The notes under the pieces were generated by a model. That model did no database searches. It was not told the DNA's origin and saw only the letters and a program-made list of their open reading frames with translations. From Daphnia carinata (Eukaryota > Arthropoda > Branchiopoda > Diplostraca > Daphniidae): a DNA stretch of 64,000 nt. The translations under genes were made by a program, and so were the position numbers. The stretch spans positions 1,054,001-1,118,000 of the forward strand of contig NC_081335.1 of assembly GCF_022539665.2 (NCBI RefSeq), written 5' to 3'. Shown in pieces: positions 1 through 10,717 of this stretch. Numbering within the stretch: position 1 is the first letter of the stretch; each line of letters starts with the position of its first letter.

Positions 1-692
1 CACTGACGGAAATCATTTATACCTTTATTGTGTTTTGGGAAAAGCAGAAAAGATGATGGCCAAACAGACCACCCAGATTGAATTTTGAATACATTAAAAA
101 CTTGTGTTTCTCTCTCTCTCTCTCTCTTGCCGATCTGTATAACTAGTTTGTTCCGTAATGGATATGCATACACGATGCATATTGATTCGGAGTGTAAGGT
201 CCTGACCTTTCTGCTTTTCCTCAAAACGTGAGGGTCTGTTTTCGTGGGACAACTGGGAGGGGGGGGGGGTACATCAACATATTCAAGTGTTCCAATTTAA
301 TGAAGGAACTTCCCTTTTTATAAAAAAAAATTTGTTTGGGGTGGGTTTTTAATACTTGTGGTTTTGGCTAGCAACGCTGTCGAGTGTAGCGAAATGTTTT
401 TGAAAGAGCAGCTGTTGTTTGTGCCGTGTAACTTGTTTCTAACCCTCGTTCAGCTTTTGCTACAAGTCATGTCGTAATATCTTGGCTCGAGCCAAACCCC
501 TTACATTTCTTTTTTTTTTTTTTCGAATGCATGTAACCCCTACAAAAGAAATGCAGAATGCGTAGTATGTAATACTTTGAACCCCTCCCGCAGTGCGAGT
601 CTTGTGTATACATAATATAGTAAGAGAGAAAAGACATGGAATTACAACCCCCGTCCCTCTCACCTTTTAAAAAACTGTTCCAAAAAATTCCC

Positions 693-725
<33 letters not shown>

Positions 726-3700
726 CATTTGTCTTTTTCTTTTAAATGGGGTCGTTTTTGGGTTGTCCTTATACACGCAGTGGGTCAACTGTATAAACTA
801 ATAGACCACCCCCGTAGTAAATGGTATATAGATATTTCCAAACTCAATTTCTTCTGGCTTGTTTTTTTTTTTTTGTTTTGTTTTGTTTTGTTGGATGGCC
901 AAGAATCAAGAAAAAATGGGTCTGTTATTGGTTGCTCCATTTTCAAAGAAAAAAAAATATCTGGGCCGTTACAAGAGCACACCTGTAAAACAATGTCTTT
1001 CGTACAACTCGGGGCCATATAGCTCGCGCTCTCTGTGTATTTCCTTTATTTTTTTACGACTTCTTTTCTCGTGGATGTCGAGCGGAGGTGTCGCCCCTAT
1101 AACGCGGGACGGCCCCCCTCTCTTTTTTTTTTTTCTTCTCTATAGCATGTAACAGGGCTCAATTACCTGTTCGACACCTTGTGTGTGTGTCGTAAAAAAA
1201 AAAGGTTTCGGTCATTCGATACGTTTGTACTTTCAGTCCTCTTCCTGTCTATTTATTTTTTAATATTAGGCCTGTTTTTAAAAAAAAACATTTTGAAATT
1301 CGCGCCGAAAATTTATATTTTGAATTTTTACTTGCGTAAAACAATTCAACTTGCAGAGAAAGGTCAAATTCTAATAGAATTCCTGTTAGATCATTGTCCG
1401 TTTTTATTTTTTTTTTTTTTCAAGGAGAAATGCCGTACAATTTCCTTATTGGGAAGCAAAACTTGTGACAGTTGGATGCAATGCCGATTTGATTTATGGG
1501 CCACCAGCTTAGAAAGCAAAAAAAAAACGTTTCGTTGTCGTTTTTTTTTTTTTTCTGCAGCGTTTTCCTGTGGGATATGTTCCAGCAAATAAAAATGGTG
1601 GGGAGGGGAGTTAGAGAGAGAGAGAGAGGGTGTGATGGCATCACGGGTAAAACGTCAAGTGTCGCAGCAGCAACAGATGGCCATCTGCGTGTTAACCTCA
1701 CCAGAAACTGCATTTTTTCGGCTCGTTAAACTAAACGACTTTCTTCTTATCGAATTTATTTTTGTATCCCGCCAAAAAAAAAAAAAAGACACTTCATTGA
1801 TCAACTTCCACTCGATATCACTTTTTTCGAAATGAGTCGGAACAACAAAAAAGGTCATCCGAGGTCGACATCAATTCTCTCTACACACCTGATGGGAGTC
1901 TCTTGATCTCTCTCTGTGTAAGGGAAACGTATTGATTTAAAAAAAAAAAAAAAGTAAAATTTTATTTTATTTATTTTTTTCAACCTTTTCTTACCTGAGG
2001 TCGAGCCGCCCGTTAACCATCAGATCTTCTTATACAAATTCCCTTGTAGAGAACTCCTTTTTCAGGGGGGTTCCACTTCTTTCTTTCTGCCTGGGCGTGT
2101 ATTACCTTTTTTTTTTTTTTTTTTTTTTTTTTATCTTACTCAAGAAAACGTTTCACTACCCCAAAAGTAATATAGTCGTATGGAATTTCCTACCCCCTCA
2201 CTACACCCCAAAAAATAATAAAAGAGAGAAGCGCCAAGCAGTCTGGTTGGGTGGCTGTCTCGACCTGTGTTATATGGGTAAGAGTCGATCGCAGAAATTT
2301 AGGACAGGAATCTCCAACAAGACAAAGTTCTTTTTTTTTATGGCTCGTGGACGTTTATTTCTTTGTGTCCGCTAGCCATTTATTGCTTTTTTTTTTTTTT
2401 TTTTTTTTTGTCCGTTTACATGGTGGCGCACGTTTCGTTTTGTACGTTAGAAATTGAGTCTGGAGTCGGAGTGGATGTGCCAATTGTCGCACCGGTGTCA
2501 AACGATCATCGAGGGACATTTTTTCTTTGATTCTTTTTGTTGTTATTTTTTTTTTTGAAGGGCAAAGGATTTTTTTTTTTTTTTTGAACGGTGACAATTG
2601 GGGAATTGGTTTGGAGAATTAAGAAGATCTCGGGGTGCCTTCCAATTTTTTTTTGAATCGAAACAGAAATTGTTGTTTAAAAAAACTCCGCCTATTTTTT
2701 TGCGTCGCTTCTTCCCTTTTTTTTTTTTTTTTGACACCTGGCCAAATTCCTTTGGGATTTTCCCTTGCATTTTTTGTGTTCTTTTTAAAATATCCGTGTC
2801 ACTCACTTTAATTTTCGCATCCACATTTCTTTAAAAAAAAAAAACTGTTCCAATTTATTCGGTCCCAACTTTCGCTGCTCACGATCCGCCCAAGTCACGA
2901 TGCGCGTTGGTGCGCGCAAGATGTTCATTCATCATCTGCCAGTTGCCACTGTTCGCATTAATTTAATCTTTCAAAAAAAAAAAATCCTAAGATGTCGGAG
3001 AAACGAAACGCTTTTCTTTTTCCCAATGCGACAGCGGGGGGGGGGGGGGGGTTAGAGGGGTTCAACTTTGGGGTCTTTTTTTTTTTTTTTTAGCTGCTGT
3101 TGCTCCAACGGTTTTTCCCTCCTCCTTCTGTGTGCCATCAGTTTCAAAAGAAGCGCCAAAGAGAGCATGGCCGCAGGGGCAGTTCTCTCTCTCTCCTCCG
3201 GTGTGCGGGAATGGCACGCATAGAAGTAGCTGGAGGTTGTTGCTGCTGCATGACTGGACGCGAAACATTTTTCCACAGAGGTGTACACACACACACACAC
3301 CTTGTAGATTCTTCGGCTTGTTTTTTAAAACTAGAAGAGAGGGGGGGGGGACCTTGGAGCGAAAAATGTGGGGGGTGTTGGGACCCCCCTTCAAGTCCGT
3401 GGCACGGCGGCAACGTTTATTCGTTTTGAAAAATGGACGGGGTACTGTAAGAGGCGTAAATGTTTTTTTCTTTTTTGTTTAAAGTTGTGCGTGAAATGTT
3501 AATCTTGACGTTCATCTAAACACGAGTTTAGATAGAGAACTTTTCAATATGATGCGCGTTCAGATTGGCCCATGCAAAACGAAGTAAATTGGATTAAAAG
3601 TTGGAATGCTTTGGAGGGGGGGGGGTGGTGTCGATGTGTTGAACGTTTTTTCTTGATTCTTGCAAAAGGAGAGAAACTTGTGGGATGCATACGAGAAGGA

Positions 3701-4065
3701 TCAGGTCAGAAAGTATTAAAGTAAGATGTGAGAGTGTCGAACCTTGTGTTGTGCCTGAGCCGGCCGTGGGAAAAAAAACTGTTTCGGGGTCTGCCTTTTT
3801 TTTTTTTTTTTTTTTTTTCGGTTGGAACTTTGGGGGCCAGGGCGAAATCTCTTCTACTTATAAGCGAAGGGGAACTCTTTTAATTTTTTATTTAAAAAGA
3901 AAAGGAGCTTGTGCTGCTGCCACAGGTATTCGTCAGCAGATTTTGCGCGCTCGGTCATCCACCGCCTCTTTTTGCTCCAACGTATTTCTTTTTTTTTTTT
4001 TTTTTTTTTACCTTCGAGCGTTTTTTTCTTGTGGTACGAAGGTAATAAGAAAAAAAAAAGACAAA

Positions 4066-4096
<31 letters not shown>

Positions 4097-5800
4097 TGAA
4101 GGCCTTAAAAGAAAAGTTTAAAGCGTTTGTTGTTGAGCCTTGTGGATTATTTTGTGAGATAGGGCAAAGACATTTAAAGAAAACTTGAAGCGAAAGAAAG
4201 GTGATGATGAGGTAGGTGGACTAATCGCGTTCCCAACAACTTGGGCGGTGATTGACGGATGCAATTGGCTTGTCAAAAATGCGAACATTTTTTAAAATTC
4301 GAGTTCTACGTTTCTTGTTGTTGGCGATAGATGAAGATGTTTTTTTTTTCTATCCGCTTCGATCTTGTGAGAACATTTTTTTGTGCAAGAAAACGAGAAT
4401 GAAATCGATTCTGTTGAATGTTGCATGTCAGGTTTGATTGGGGATACATTGATATGGTTGTCCTCTGCCTGACTTGTGAACGTTCTCCCTTGTAATATAA
4501 TAATTAGGCGATCAAAACAAATGAGACTTGTTTTCCGTTTTTTCTATGCCGGTACAACGTTGCTGTTTTATGACATCAGGGGCATTATTTGTCAACTAGA
4601 CATTGGGGAGGTCTTGTATTCAGGCCTTACGTCAACTATGCGTTTCCGGCTCCCCCTTTTTTTTTTTTTTGAATCACGGTCTTTTTTTTAAAATCACTTG
4701 TTTAAATTTCGCGGGCGATATACTTTGGGCAAAAATGAATACAACAAGATAATAATATACGTATTTATCGTAATGATTGTGATTATTATTTCGATGATGA
4801 CTGGTTGTGGTTGGGGAGGGGGGGGGGACCATCATTTTGTCCATCAGTTAACGTATACGTATGTGTGTGTGTGTGTAGAACCGGTTGTTCGGCAAAGGGG
4901 GGGGCATATACCAAACAAAAGTGAACCACGCCCTCATCCGGTCGACTCTTTTCACTCTACGGACGTTGCACACACAACGGGGCCACAGAATAGAGAAGAA
5001 AAAAAAAAACGTCATCGTAATGCAACACGATTTTCATTATGGTAATTTTCCTATTGATCTTGACGTACGGTTTAGGCCTATAGCGAATGTTTTTGGCGAC
5101 CTCTGTTTTTTAAATCTTGATTTGAATTGTCGTCTGCTCTTGTTGTGCATTTCACTTGTTTTTAGGCTTTGAATTATGATGAAAAGCCGCGTTAAAATGA
5201 AACTACACTTGAATTCGTTATTCTATTTGCTTCAGAAACTTTGAAAAAAAAAACAAAACAAACGCCCTTTTAAAAAACTAGATTAAATATCTTAGAAAAA
5301 AGAGCCCCCCCCCTAAAACCGCAAAAATAGTTTCGTTCTCAAGACACGTACACAAGAGGAAGACGCGGCAAAAAGTTGTTCGTGAGTTTTGAATGAAAAC
5401 AATTCTTACGTTGTGGTCAGCGGATGTAATTTCATCCGTATCACATCGTGAGGTCTCTCTTTTATTATTTTCTTTACCTTTTGTTATCCGTGCCGAGTGT
5501 GTGAGCTTCTTCCGCGTATTTCTTCTTCGATTTCCTTTAGTTGGCTGGCGCCCGGTATCGTTCACTATCATTTTCATTTCCTTTTTCCATCGTTGTAAGT
5601 TCTAAAAAGAAAGGAGAACTTGTTGCTACACAAACATTTCCTGTTTTCTCGCTTCCCTTGGCCCGTCGAATCAATCACGAAAAAAGAGAAGGAGTTTTGA
5701 CTTGTGAATAAATTAACGGTGTAAAGAGAAAAATGTCCAAGAAAAACTAGCAGTGTGTATGTAACAATACGGGAACAAAAGTTATACAAGTGCACTGGTC
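1..5800. other. Gene-free, homopolymer-rich DNA
   Basis: No gene is seen. The block holds many poly-T and poly-A tracts (for example 25 T at 693-717, 26 T at 2107-2132, long T runs near 3800, 3990 and 4070), G runs (near 259, 3036, 3617, 4818), and short CT, CA and GT repeats. All open frames are poly-Phe/Lys translations of these tracts and resemble no known protein. Confidence 0.7.
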
Positions 5801-7202
5801 ACATATGTACAAACATACATGGCGCATTTTTATTGTTCTGCAATTTCTTGTTATACTAAAGAGTTTTTATTTTTTTTTTTTTTTTTTTGTGGGATGCGTT
5901 ACGTGTCCGTTGGTGTGTGGAATCAAAACAATTGACCGGTGTCGATCGCGAATAGAGAAATGAAAGGGTTTTCGTGACACGAATTTGCGGCGTGATAATA
6001 ATGGAGCGTGAAATATTTTCTTTAATGATTGCATTTACAAACGGATCAAACACACACAGACTCACATGCAAACAGAATTTGAATTTTTTTTTTTTTTTTC
6101 TTTTATTTCTTAATTTTTTTTTTTTTTCATTTTTGCGATCGAAATGTATGAGACACAGCGATGATAAAAGTGAAACCGAATATATGACAATGCACACGAA
6201 AAAAAGAAACAGATTGGCAACGTTGGCTGATTATTCATATCAGTAATCGTCGTGTGTGTTTTTTCTTTATGTATAAAGTGGTAATAGTAAATCACGCTCT
6301 TTCGAGATATATAGAATGATTGAAGATTCTTTACAATATTTTTTAAAAATTAAATCGTTTTTCCCTTTTTTTTTTTTTTTTTTTTCTGTGTCTCATATTA
6401 CGGCGAATGACGCCAATTCGATAGAATTTTTTGTTTTTGTGTGTCGAGTTTGTAATAATGATAATAATAATTGTAATAATCAAAATGGGCAAAACAATCT
6501 GTACAACGTTAAAAAAAAAAACTGGGGAAGGGAATTGTGGGGGGGGGGGGCAGGAGATGAAATCGCGGGATTCAAAGAAAATGAAACGAGTTTTTTTTTT
6601 TTTTTGAAATGTGAAAAGTTCAAAGAAGAAGAAATGAAAACAAATGACATGGCCACGTAATAGAAAGAAGTACTTGCAGTGAATTCCCTCCCATTTTAAC
6701 TTTGACAATACTAAAAAATGAATTAATATGTAGGATCATGATATCAAAAAATTTGCGTTATGTATACGAATGTCTCGGCTTTAAAAAAAAAAAAATACTC
6801 GTTTTGTTTTCATCTTCTCAAAACAATACTCTCTGTCGCTCTCTTTCCAACCATTCGGCAAAAAAAAAAAAATACGATTACAAAATCAAAAACGATAATT
6901 CAATTAGATTTAAAAAAAAAACATCACGTCTAAAAAAAACTTGTGAGGTGAGGAAAAAAAAAAAAAGAAATCGACCCGGAGATTGCAAAGAGAGAAACAA
7001 AGAAAAATAATTAAAGAAAAGGTACAAACAAATTGGAATGAAAGGGTGGCGGGCGATTTAAACGCTCGAACTGGTTTGCGCGGATATGTTCTCCATGTCT
7101 CTCTTAAATTTCGTATAATTATAATAGGCTCTTTGTTGACGATGGATGTCTCTTGTTGATTGGGATTTTATCTTCTTTTTTTTAAAACAAAAACAATTGA
7201 GT
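5801..7202 (-). other. Downstream flank of the Sox gene, probable 3' UTR
   Basis: This A+T-rich DNA lies just past the Sox stop codon on the minus strand. I see no AATAAA on the minus strand in the first kilobase. A CATAAA variant reads at 6271-6266 and the first AATAAA at 6107-6102, with others near 5870 and 5830, so the 3' UTR could be about 1 kb. The true poly(A) site cannot be fixed from sequence alone. Poly-T/poly-A tracts and a G run near 6540 are also present. Confidence 0.4.
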
Positions 7203-8858
7203 TTACATGTGAGCCATGGTCATCCCGGCGGCGGCTGCTGCTGCTGCGGCGGCTGCTGCGGCTGCGGCGGCCGACATGGGATCGGGCGAGGCCGAATGGT
7301 GATACCCTGGATGACCCTGTAGGCCCGGAATGGGCTGTAGTCTACCGCCGCAAGTCGGGTCCATGACGGACGAGGCATCGCCGGGCAAGTACATGGAAAT
7401 CATGTGACGGAGATCAGCAGCGTTGCCGACGGCCGCCGGCTGTTGTTGGTATTCGCGCTTGATGGAGACTTGTTGCTGTTGAGGCGTCGGCGTCTCGGAT
7501 TTGACGCTGTTTGGGCTGTGCGACGACCCGGTGGATCCGACGCTGCCGACTCCGGCCTGTCCGCCGCTGCCCATTTGCGACGATTGCATCGAGTAGGGAG
7601 ATCCGGCTCCTCCGCCGGCGTACATGGCTCCGTAGTTGGCTCCGTTCATGTAGGAAGACATGGGCGAAGCGCTTCCGCCGCCCGTGCTGGCCCCGCCGCC
7701 CTGGTTCATGTCGTAGCGCGGCCCGTAGAGGCCGGCCGCCGCTGCCGCCATGTAATGCTGTCCGTAGTTTGGATCGTGCATCATGCTGTAACCGTTGGGC
7801 ATGTAGCCGTTGGTGGCCATCTGGTGATGGTGGTGGTGATGGTACATGGCCGCTTCGCGCTGACTGCTGTGGTGCGAGTGTAGGCCTCCACCTCCGCCCT
7901 GTTGGCTCTGCTGCAGGCCCGACTGTTGGCTGCCCAGCACGACCGAGTTGTTGTTCATGTTGTGCCCTCCGCCGCGTTGATGATTGCCGCCGCCGTGCTG
8001 ATGCTCTTGATGATGTCCGCTCTGTCCGCCTCCGCCACCGGACGATTGCTGCTGGATGAGACCTCCTTGTCCGCCGGCAGCCGGACCTCCTCCACCCATG
8101 GGGTACTTGTCCTTCTTGAGCAGAGTCTTGGTCTTGCGCCTGGGTCGGTACTTGTAGTCGGGGTGCTCCTTCATGTGGACGGCCCTGAGACGTTTGGCTT
8201 CGTCGATGAACGGCCTCTTCTCGGCTTCCGACAGCAATTTCCACTCGGCTCCGAGCCGCTTGCTGATTTCGCTGTTGTGCATCTTTGGGTTCTCCTGGGC
8301 CATCTTGCGCCGCTGGCCGCGAGACCAGACCATGAAAGCGTTCATGGGCCGTTTAACTCTGTCCAGGTTGTTGTTTTTGGCCGAAGCGGCCGACGAGGTC
8401 GTCGATCCTTGCGACGGCTGGTGGTGCAACGACTGGGAAGACGCTGACGAGCCGGACGAGCTCAGAGCGTTGGCCGCGTGCTGATGGTGAGCGGCGGCAG
8501 CGGCGGCGGCTGCGGCCATGGCTGCCGCGTGCTGGGCGGACAAGCCCAAATGGAGCCCGTGGGCCGACATTTGGTACTGTTGCTGATGCTGTTGTTTTTG
8601 TTGCTGCTTTTGTTGCTGCTGCTGCTGCTGTTGTTGCTGCAAATGTTGGGGCGTCATGGGCGGCGATAGAGCGTGACTGGACGAGACGGACAAATGATGC
8701 GAAGAGAGCGAAGTCTGGCCGGCCGACGATGGCGAACCCAGTCCGTGTTGCTGATGAAGATGACCCGGGTGACCTCCAAGTCCCTTCATTTCCGATTCCA
8801 TGGTTAACATTGTTCTACTCTGGCTATCGATATTCGCTTTGGACGGGCGTTTGGTCAA
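7203..8858 (-). CDS. SoxN: SoxB1-group HMG-box transcription factor (SoxNeuro / Sox1-2-3 type), intronless
   Basis: Single-exon frame of 551 codons ending in TAA. A complete SOX HMG box lies at about residues 167-240; it starts [15 protein letters not shown], contains [14 protein letters not shown] and ends [13 protein letters not shown], almost identical to vertebrate Sox2 and insect SoxN. The basic tail KTLLKKDKY follows. SoxB1 also shows in the C-terminal block [12 protein letters not shown] (from residue 482), matching the Sox1/2/3 motif [12 protein letters not shown]. Two sumoylation-type motifs, VKSE (452-455) and IKRE (466-469), precede it. Low-complexity tracts are Gln (from about 74), Ala (about 115-123), six His (340-345) and 15 Ala (530-544) just before the end GMTMAHM. 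Family knowledge: SoxB1 proteins bind the DNA minor groove and specify neuroectoderm. The first ATG is at 8858, but Met20 (ATG at 8801, context ACCATGG) has the stronger context and may be the true start, giving 532 residues. Dichaete and Sox21 are less likely because of the C-terminal block. Confidence 0.96.
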   Translation of the reverse strand: MTKRPSKANIDSQSRTMLTMESEMKGLGGHPGHLHQQHGLGSPSSAGQTSLSSHHLSVSSSHALSPPMTPQHLQQQQQQQQQQKQQQKQQHQQQYQMSAHGLHLGLSAQHAAAMAAAAAAAAAHHQHAANALSSSGSSASSQSLHHQPSQGSTTSSAASAKNNNLDRVKRPMNAFMVWSRGQRRKMAQENPKMHNSEISKRLGAEWKLLSEAEKRPFIDEAKRLRAVHMKEHPDYKYRPRRKTKTLLKKDKYPMGGGGPAAGGQGGLIQQQSSGGGGGQSGHHQEHQHGGGNHQRGGGHNMNNNSVVLGSQQSGLQQSQQGGGGGLHSHHSSQREAAMYHHHHHHQMATNGYMPNGYSMMHDPNYGQHYMAAAAAGLYGPRYDMNQGGGASTGGGSASPMSSYMNGANYGAMYAGGGAGSPYSMQSSQMGSGGQAGVGSVGSTGSSHSPNSVKSETPTPQQQQVSIKREYQQQPAAVGNAADLRHMISMYLPGDASSVMDPTCGGRLQPIPGLQGHPGYHHSASPDPMSAAAAAAAAAAAAAAAGMTMAHM

Positions 8859-9540
8859 TCGAGACCTTCGTGTTTTTTTTTTTTATTCAAATTTTTTTTT
8901 TTTTTTTTTTCAATTATCGATGATTGAAAATTCACAATTTGTCGGGGTAAAAACTTGAAGTGTCGTTGCAATTTTCACTAGCACGACATAGCACACTGGG
9001 CACTGTTTTTTTTTTTTTTAAGAAGATGTAGAAAGTTAAACACAAACACGACGCACTTGAATGTCAATCACTTTTTATTCTGCGCGTGCGATTCAAGTTG
9101 AAACCTCTTTAACTGTTGTCCATTTGGTCTCTTTTCTTCTATTTACTCCTTTTTTTTTTCGCACACCACCGAAGAGAGAGAATATATCAAAGAGTTGTGT
9201 GTCTTCTTCTCCTTGTTGTATGGGGGTGGTGGTAGTGAAAAGGAGGTACGAAAAAAAAAAGAGAGAGGAGAGTGAAAAGAGAGGATAGAGAAGAGGAGGG
9301 AGAGCGAACACAAGAGAGGTCTGAACGCTTTGAAAGCCGCCTATTCTGTGCCTCAATCCGGCCGTCTCTTGACTGTGTTATTGATTGACACAACACACAC
9401 AACTGGCGCGAGAAGAGAGGGAGACTAGAGACTACTACCCTAAAAGACTTGAGAGCTGCTGGCTGCTGCTGCTGCTGCTTGCCTGCTCTGCCCTTGCTGC
9501 TGGTGCTACACACACACACACACACATATCCGAAAGCCCC
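8859..9540 (-). other. 5' flank of the Sox gene, probable 5' UTR
   Basis: This is the DNA directly upstream of the Sox frame, read on the minus strand. It has A tracts (T on plus) at about 8871-8910 and 9007-9019, a purine-rich stretch near 9240-9310, a short CTG repeat near 9463-9480 and a CA repeat near 9510-9526. No TATA box is evident on the minus strand. It probably contains the 5' UTR and the transcription start, but the boundary is unknown. Confidence 0.4.
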
Positions 9541-9790
9541 CATCGGCTAGCAAGGGGGAGGGTGGGTGGGATGGGCTCTCAAAAGTGGGGAAGAGATAGG
9601 CAAACGACACGGGCAAAGCTCCGCCCTTTTACCTCGGAGCTTTTTGCCCTGCAACGGGGCACGACCAATTGGCGGTAGGACAAGGATCCGCCCTCTGTCT
9701 TGTCAATCATTGGTTCGTTTCTCACTACGTAGGCGGGGCTTATTCTTTTTTTCCTTTGGGTGGGGGAGCTTCAACCTCCCTGTAACATGG
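9541..9790 (-). promoter_or_regulatory. GC-box and CCAAT-box cluster, candidate Sox promoter
   Basis: GC boxes lie at 9621-9626 (CCGCCC), 9688-9693 (CCGCCC) and 9732-9738 (GGCGGGG). CCAATTGG, which reads CCAAT on both strands, is at 9665-9672, and a CCAAT box on the minus strand is at 9713-9709. A G-rich block is at 9555-9575. This SP/KLF plus NF-Y layout is typical of TATA-less promoters and lies 0.7-0.9 kb upstream of the Sox start. Promoter function is inference. Confidence 0.4.
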
Positions 9791-10529
9791 CTCACCTTAT
9801 CTGGCCGTTAGCTAGTTTTTAAGAACTGGACCTTTTTTTCTTTCTTTTTTTTTTGCGAGCTTTGGAGCCATCGGCAGTTGTCTTCTGTGTATCTCACAGT
9901 GCGCAGGGGTCCCGGAAGAGGAGCTACTAACAGTTCTTTTTTTTTTTTTTTTTTTTTTAACTTGAAAATGACTCCGCCTTCTTTTTCAGTTGCCTTCAGG
10001 TGATGAGAGCCCTGGCGACGTTATCCAACATTTGTTTTCTTTTTCTCTTCTTTTTGAATGCGTCGAACAATTGCATAAAAGAGATGGGCCAATAATTTGC
10101 AATCCCGTCATCCAATATTGATTGACGCTCGCACACGTTGAACGAATTTCACGTCGATTGCTTTTTTGTATGAATCTTTTTTTTTTTTTTTGCTGCCTTT
10201 GCAACCCAAGACTTTTAGAGTTAAAGGGACGAGCGAATAGTTGATTGTCCTTTCTGTATGCACGATATTACTCCCCCCACGCACACAGAAAAAAAAAATG
10301 TGAATCGATGACTTGAGTTAATGAAGCTGGTGGTGTTGGTGCAAGTGGTGGCTTTCCCATCAGCTGCCTTTTGAATATTTTTTTTGGGGGGACGTGTCAT
10401 CCTTCTTTTTTTTTTTATTTATTTTTTAAAGCTTTGTTTAGCTTTGGTGTTTTTCTCTCCCCTCTTGCATGTCTCTCACACACACACACACACGACGGTG
10501 TGATGCTAGACTCTTATTTTTGTACACTT

Positions 10530-10551
10530 CCATCAGCAGTTCTGCTGATGG
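10530..10551. repeat. 22-bp near-perfect palindrome (10-bp arms, TT centre)
   Basis: The left arm CCATCAGCAG and right arm CTGCTGATGG are exact reverse complements with a two-base centre. It lies 1.7 kb upstream of the Sox frame. It may be a symmetric protein-binding site; function is unknown. Confidence 0.6.
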
Positions 10552-10693
10552 CTCAAATAGAACCTTTGCCTCGTTTTCCGAGTGCAGATAATAGACTCAC
10601 CTTGTTATTGATGGATCCGCAGCTCTCCACCATTAGGCGAATGATACACAATACAAAAATTTCCCCTACCCTTGCCACCACGTATCAATGTGT

Positions 10694-10717
10694 ACACACA
10701 CACACACACACACACAC
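10694..10717. repeat. CA dinucleotide microsatellite
   Basis: About 12 uninterrupted AC units. Confidence 0.9.

Noticed and set aside
7414-8244. A 276-codon minus-strand frame overlapping the Sox gene
   Set aside because: It is the shifted-frame shadow of the same exon; the HMG box lies in the other frame.
7404-8447. Long plus-strand open frames over the Sox gene
   Set aside because: They are antisense shadows of the GC-rich Sox coding sequence and have no recognisable domain.
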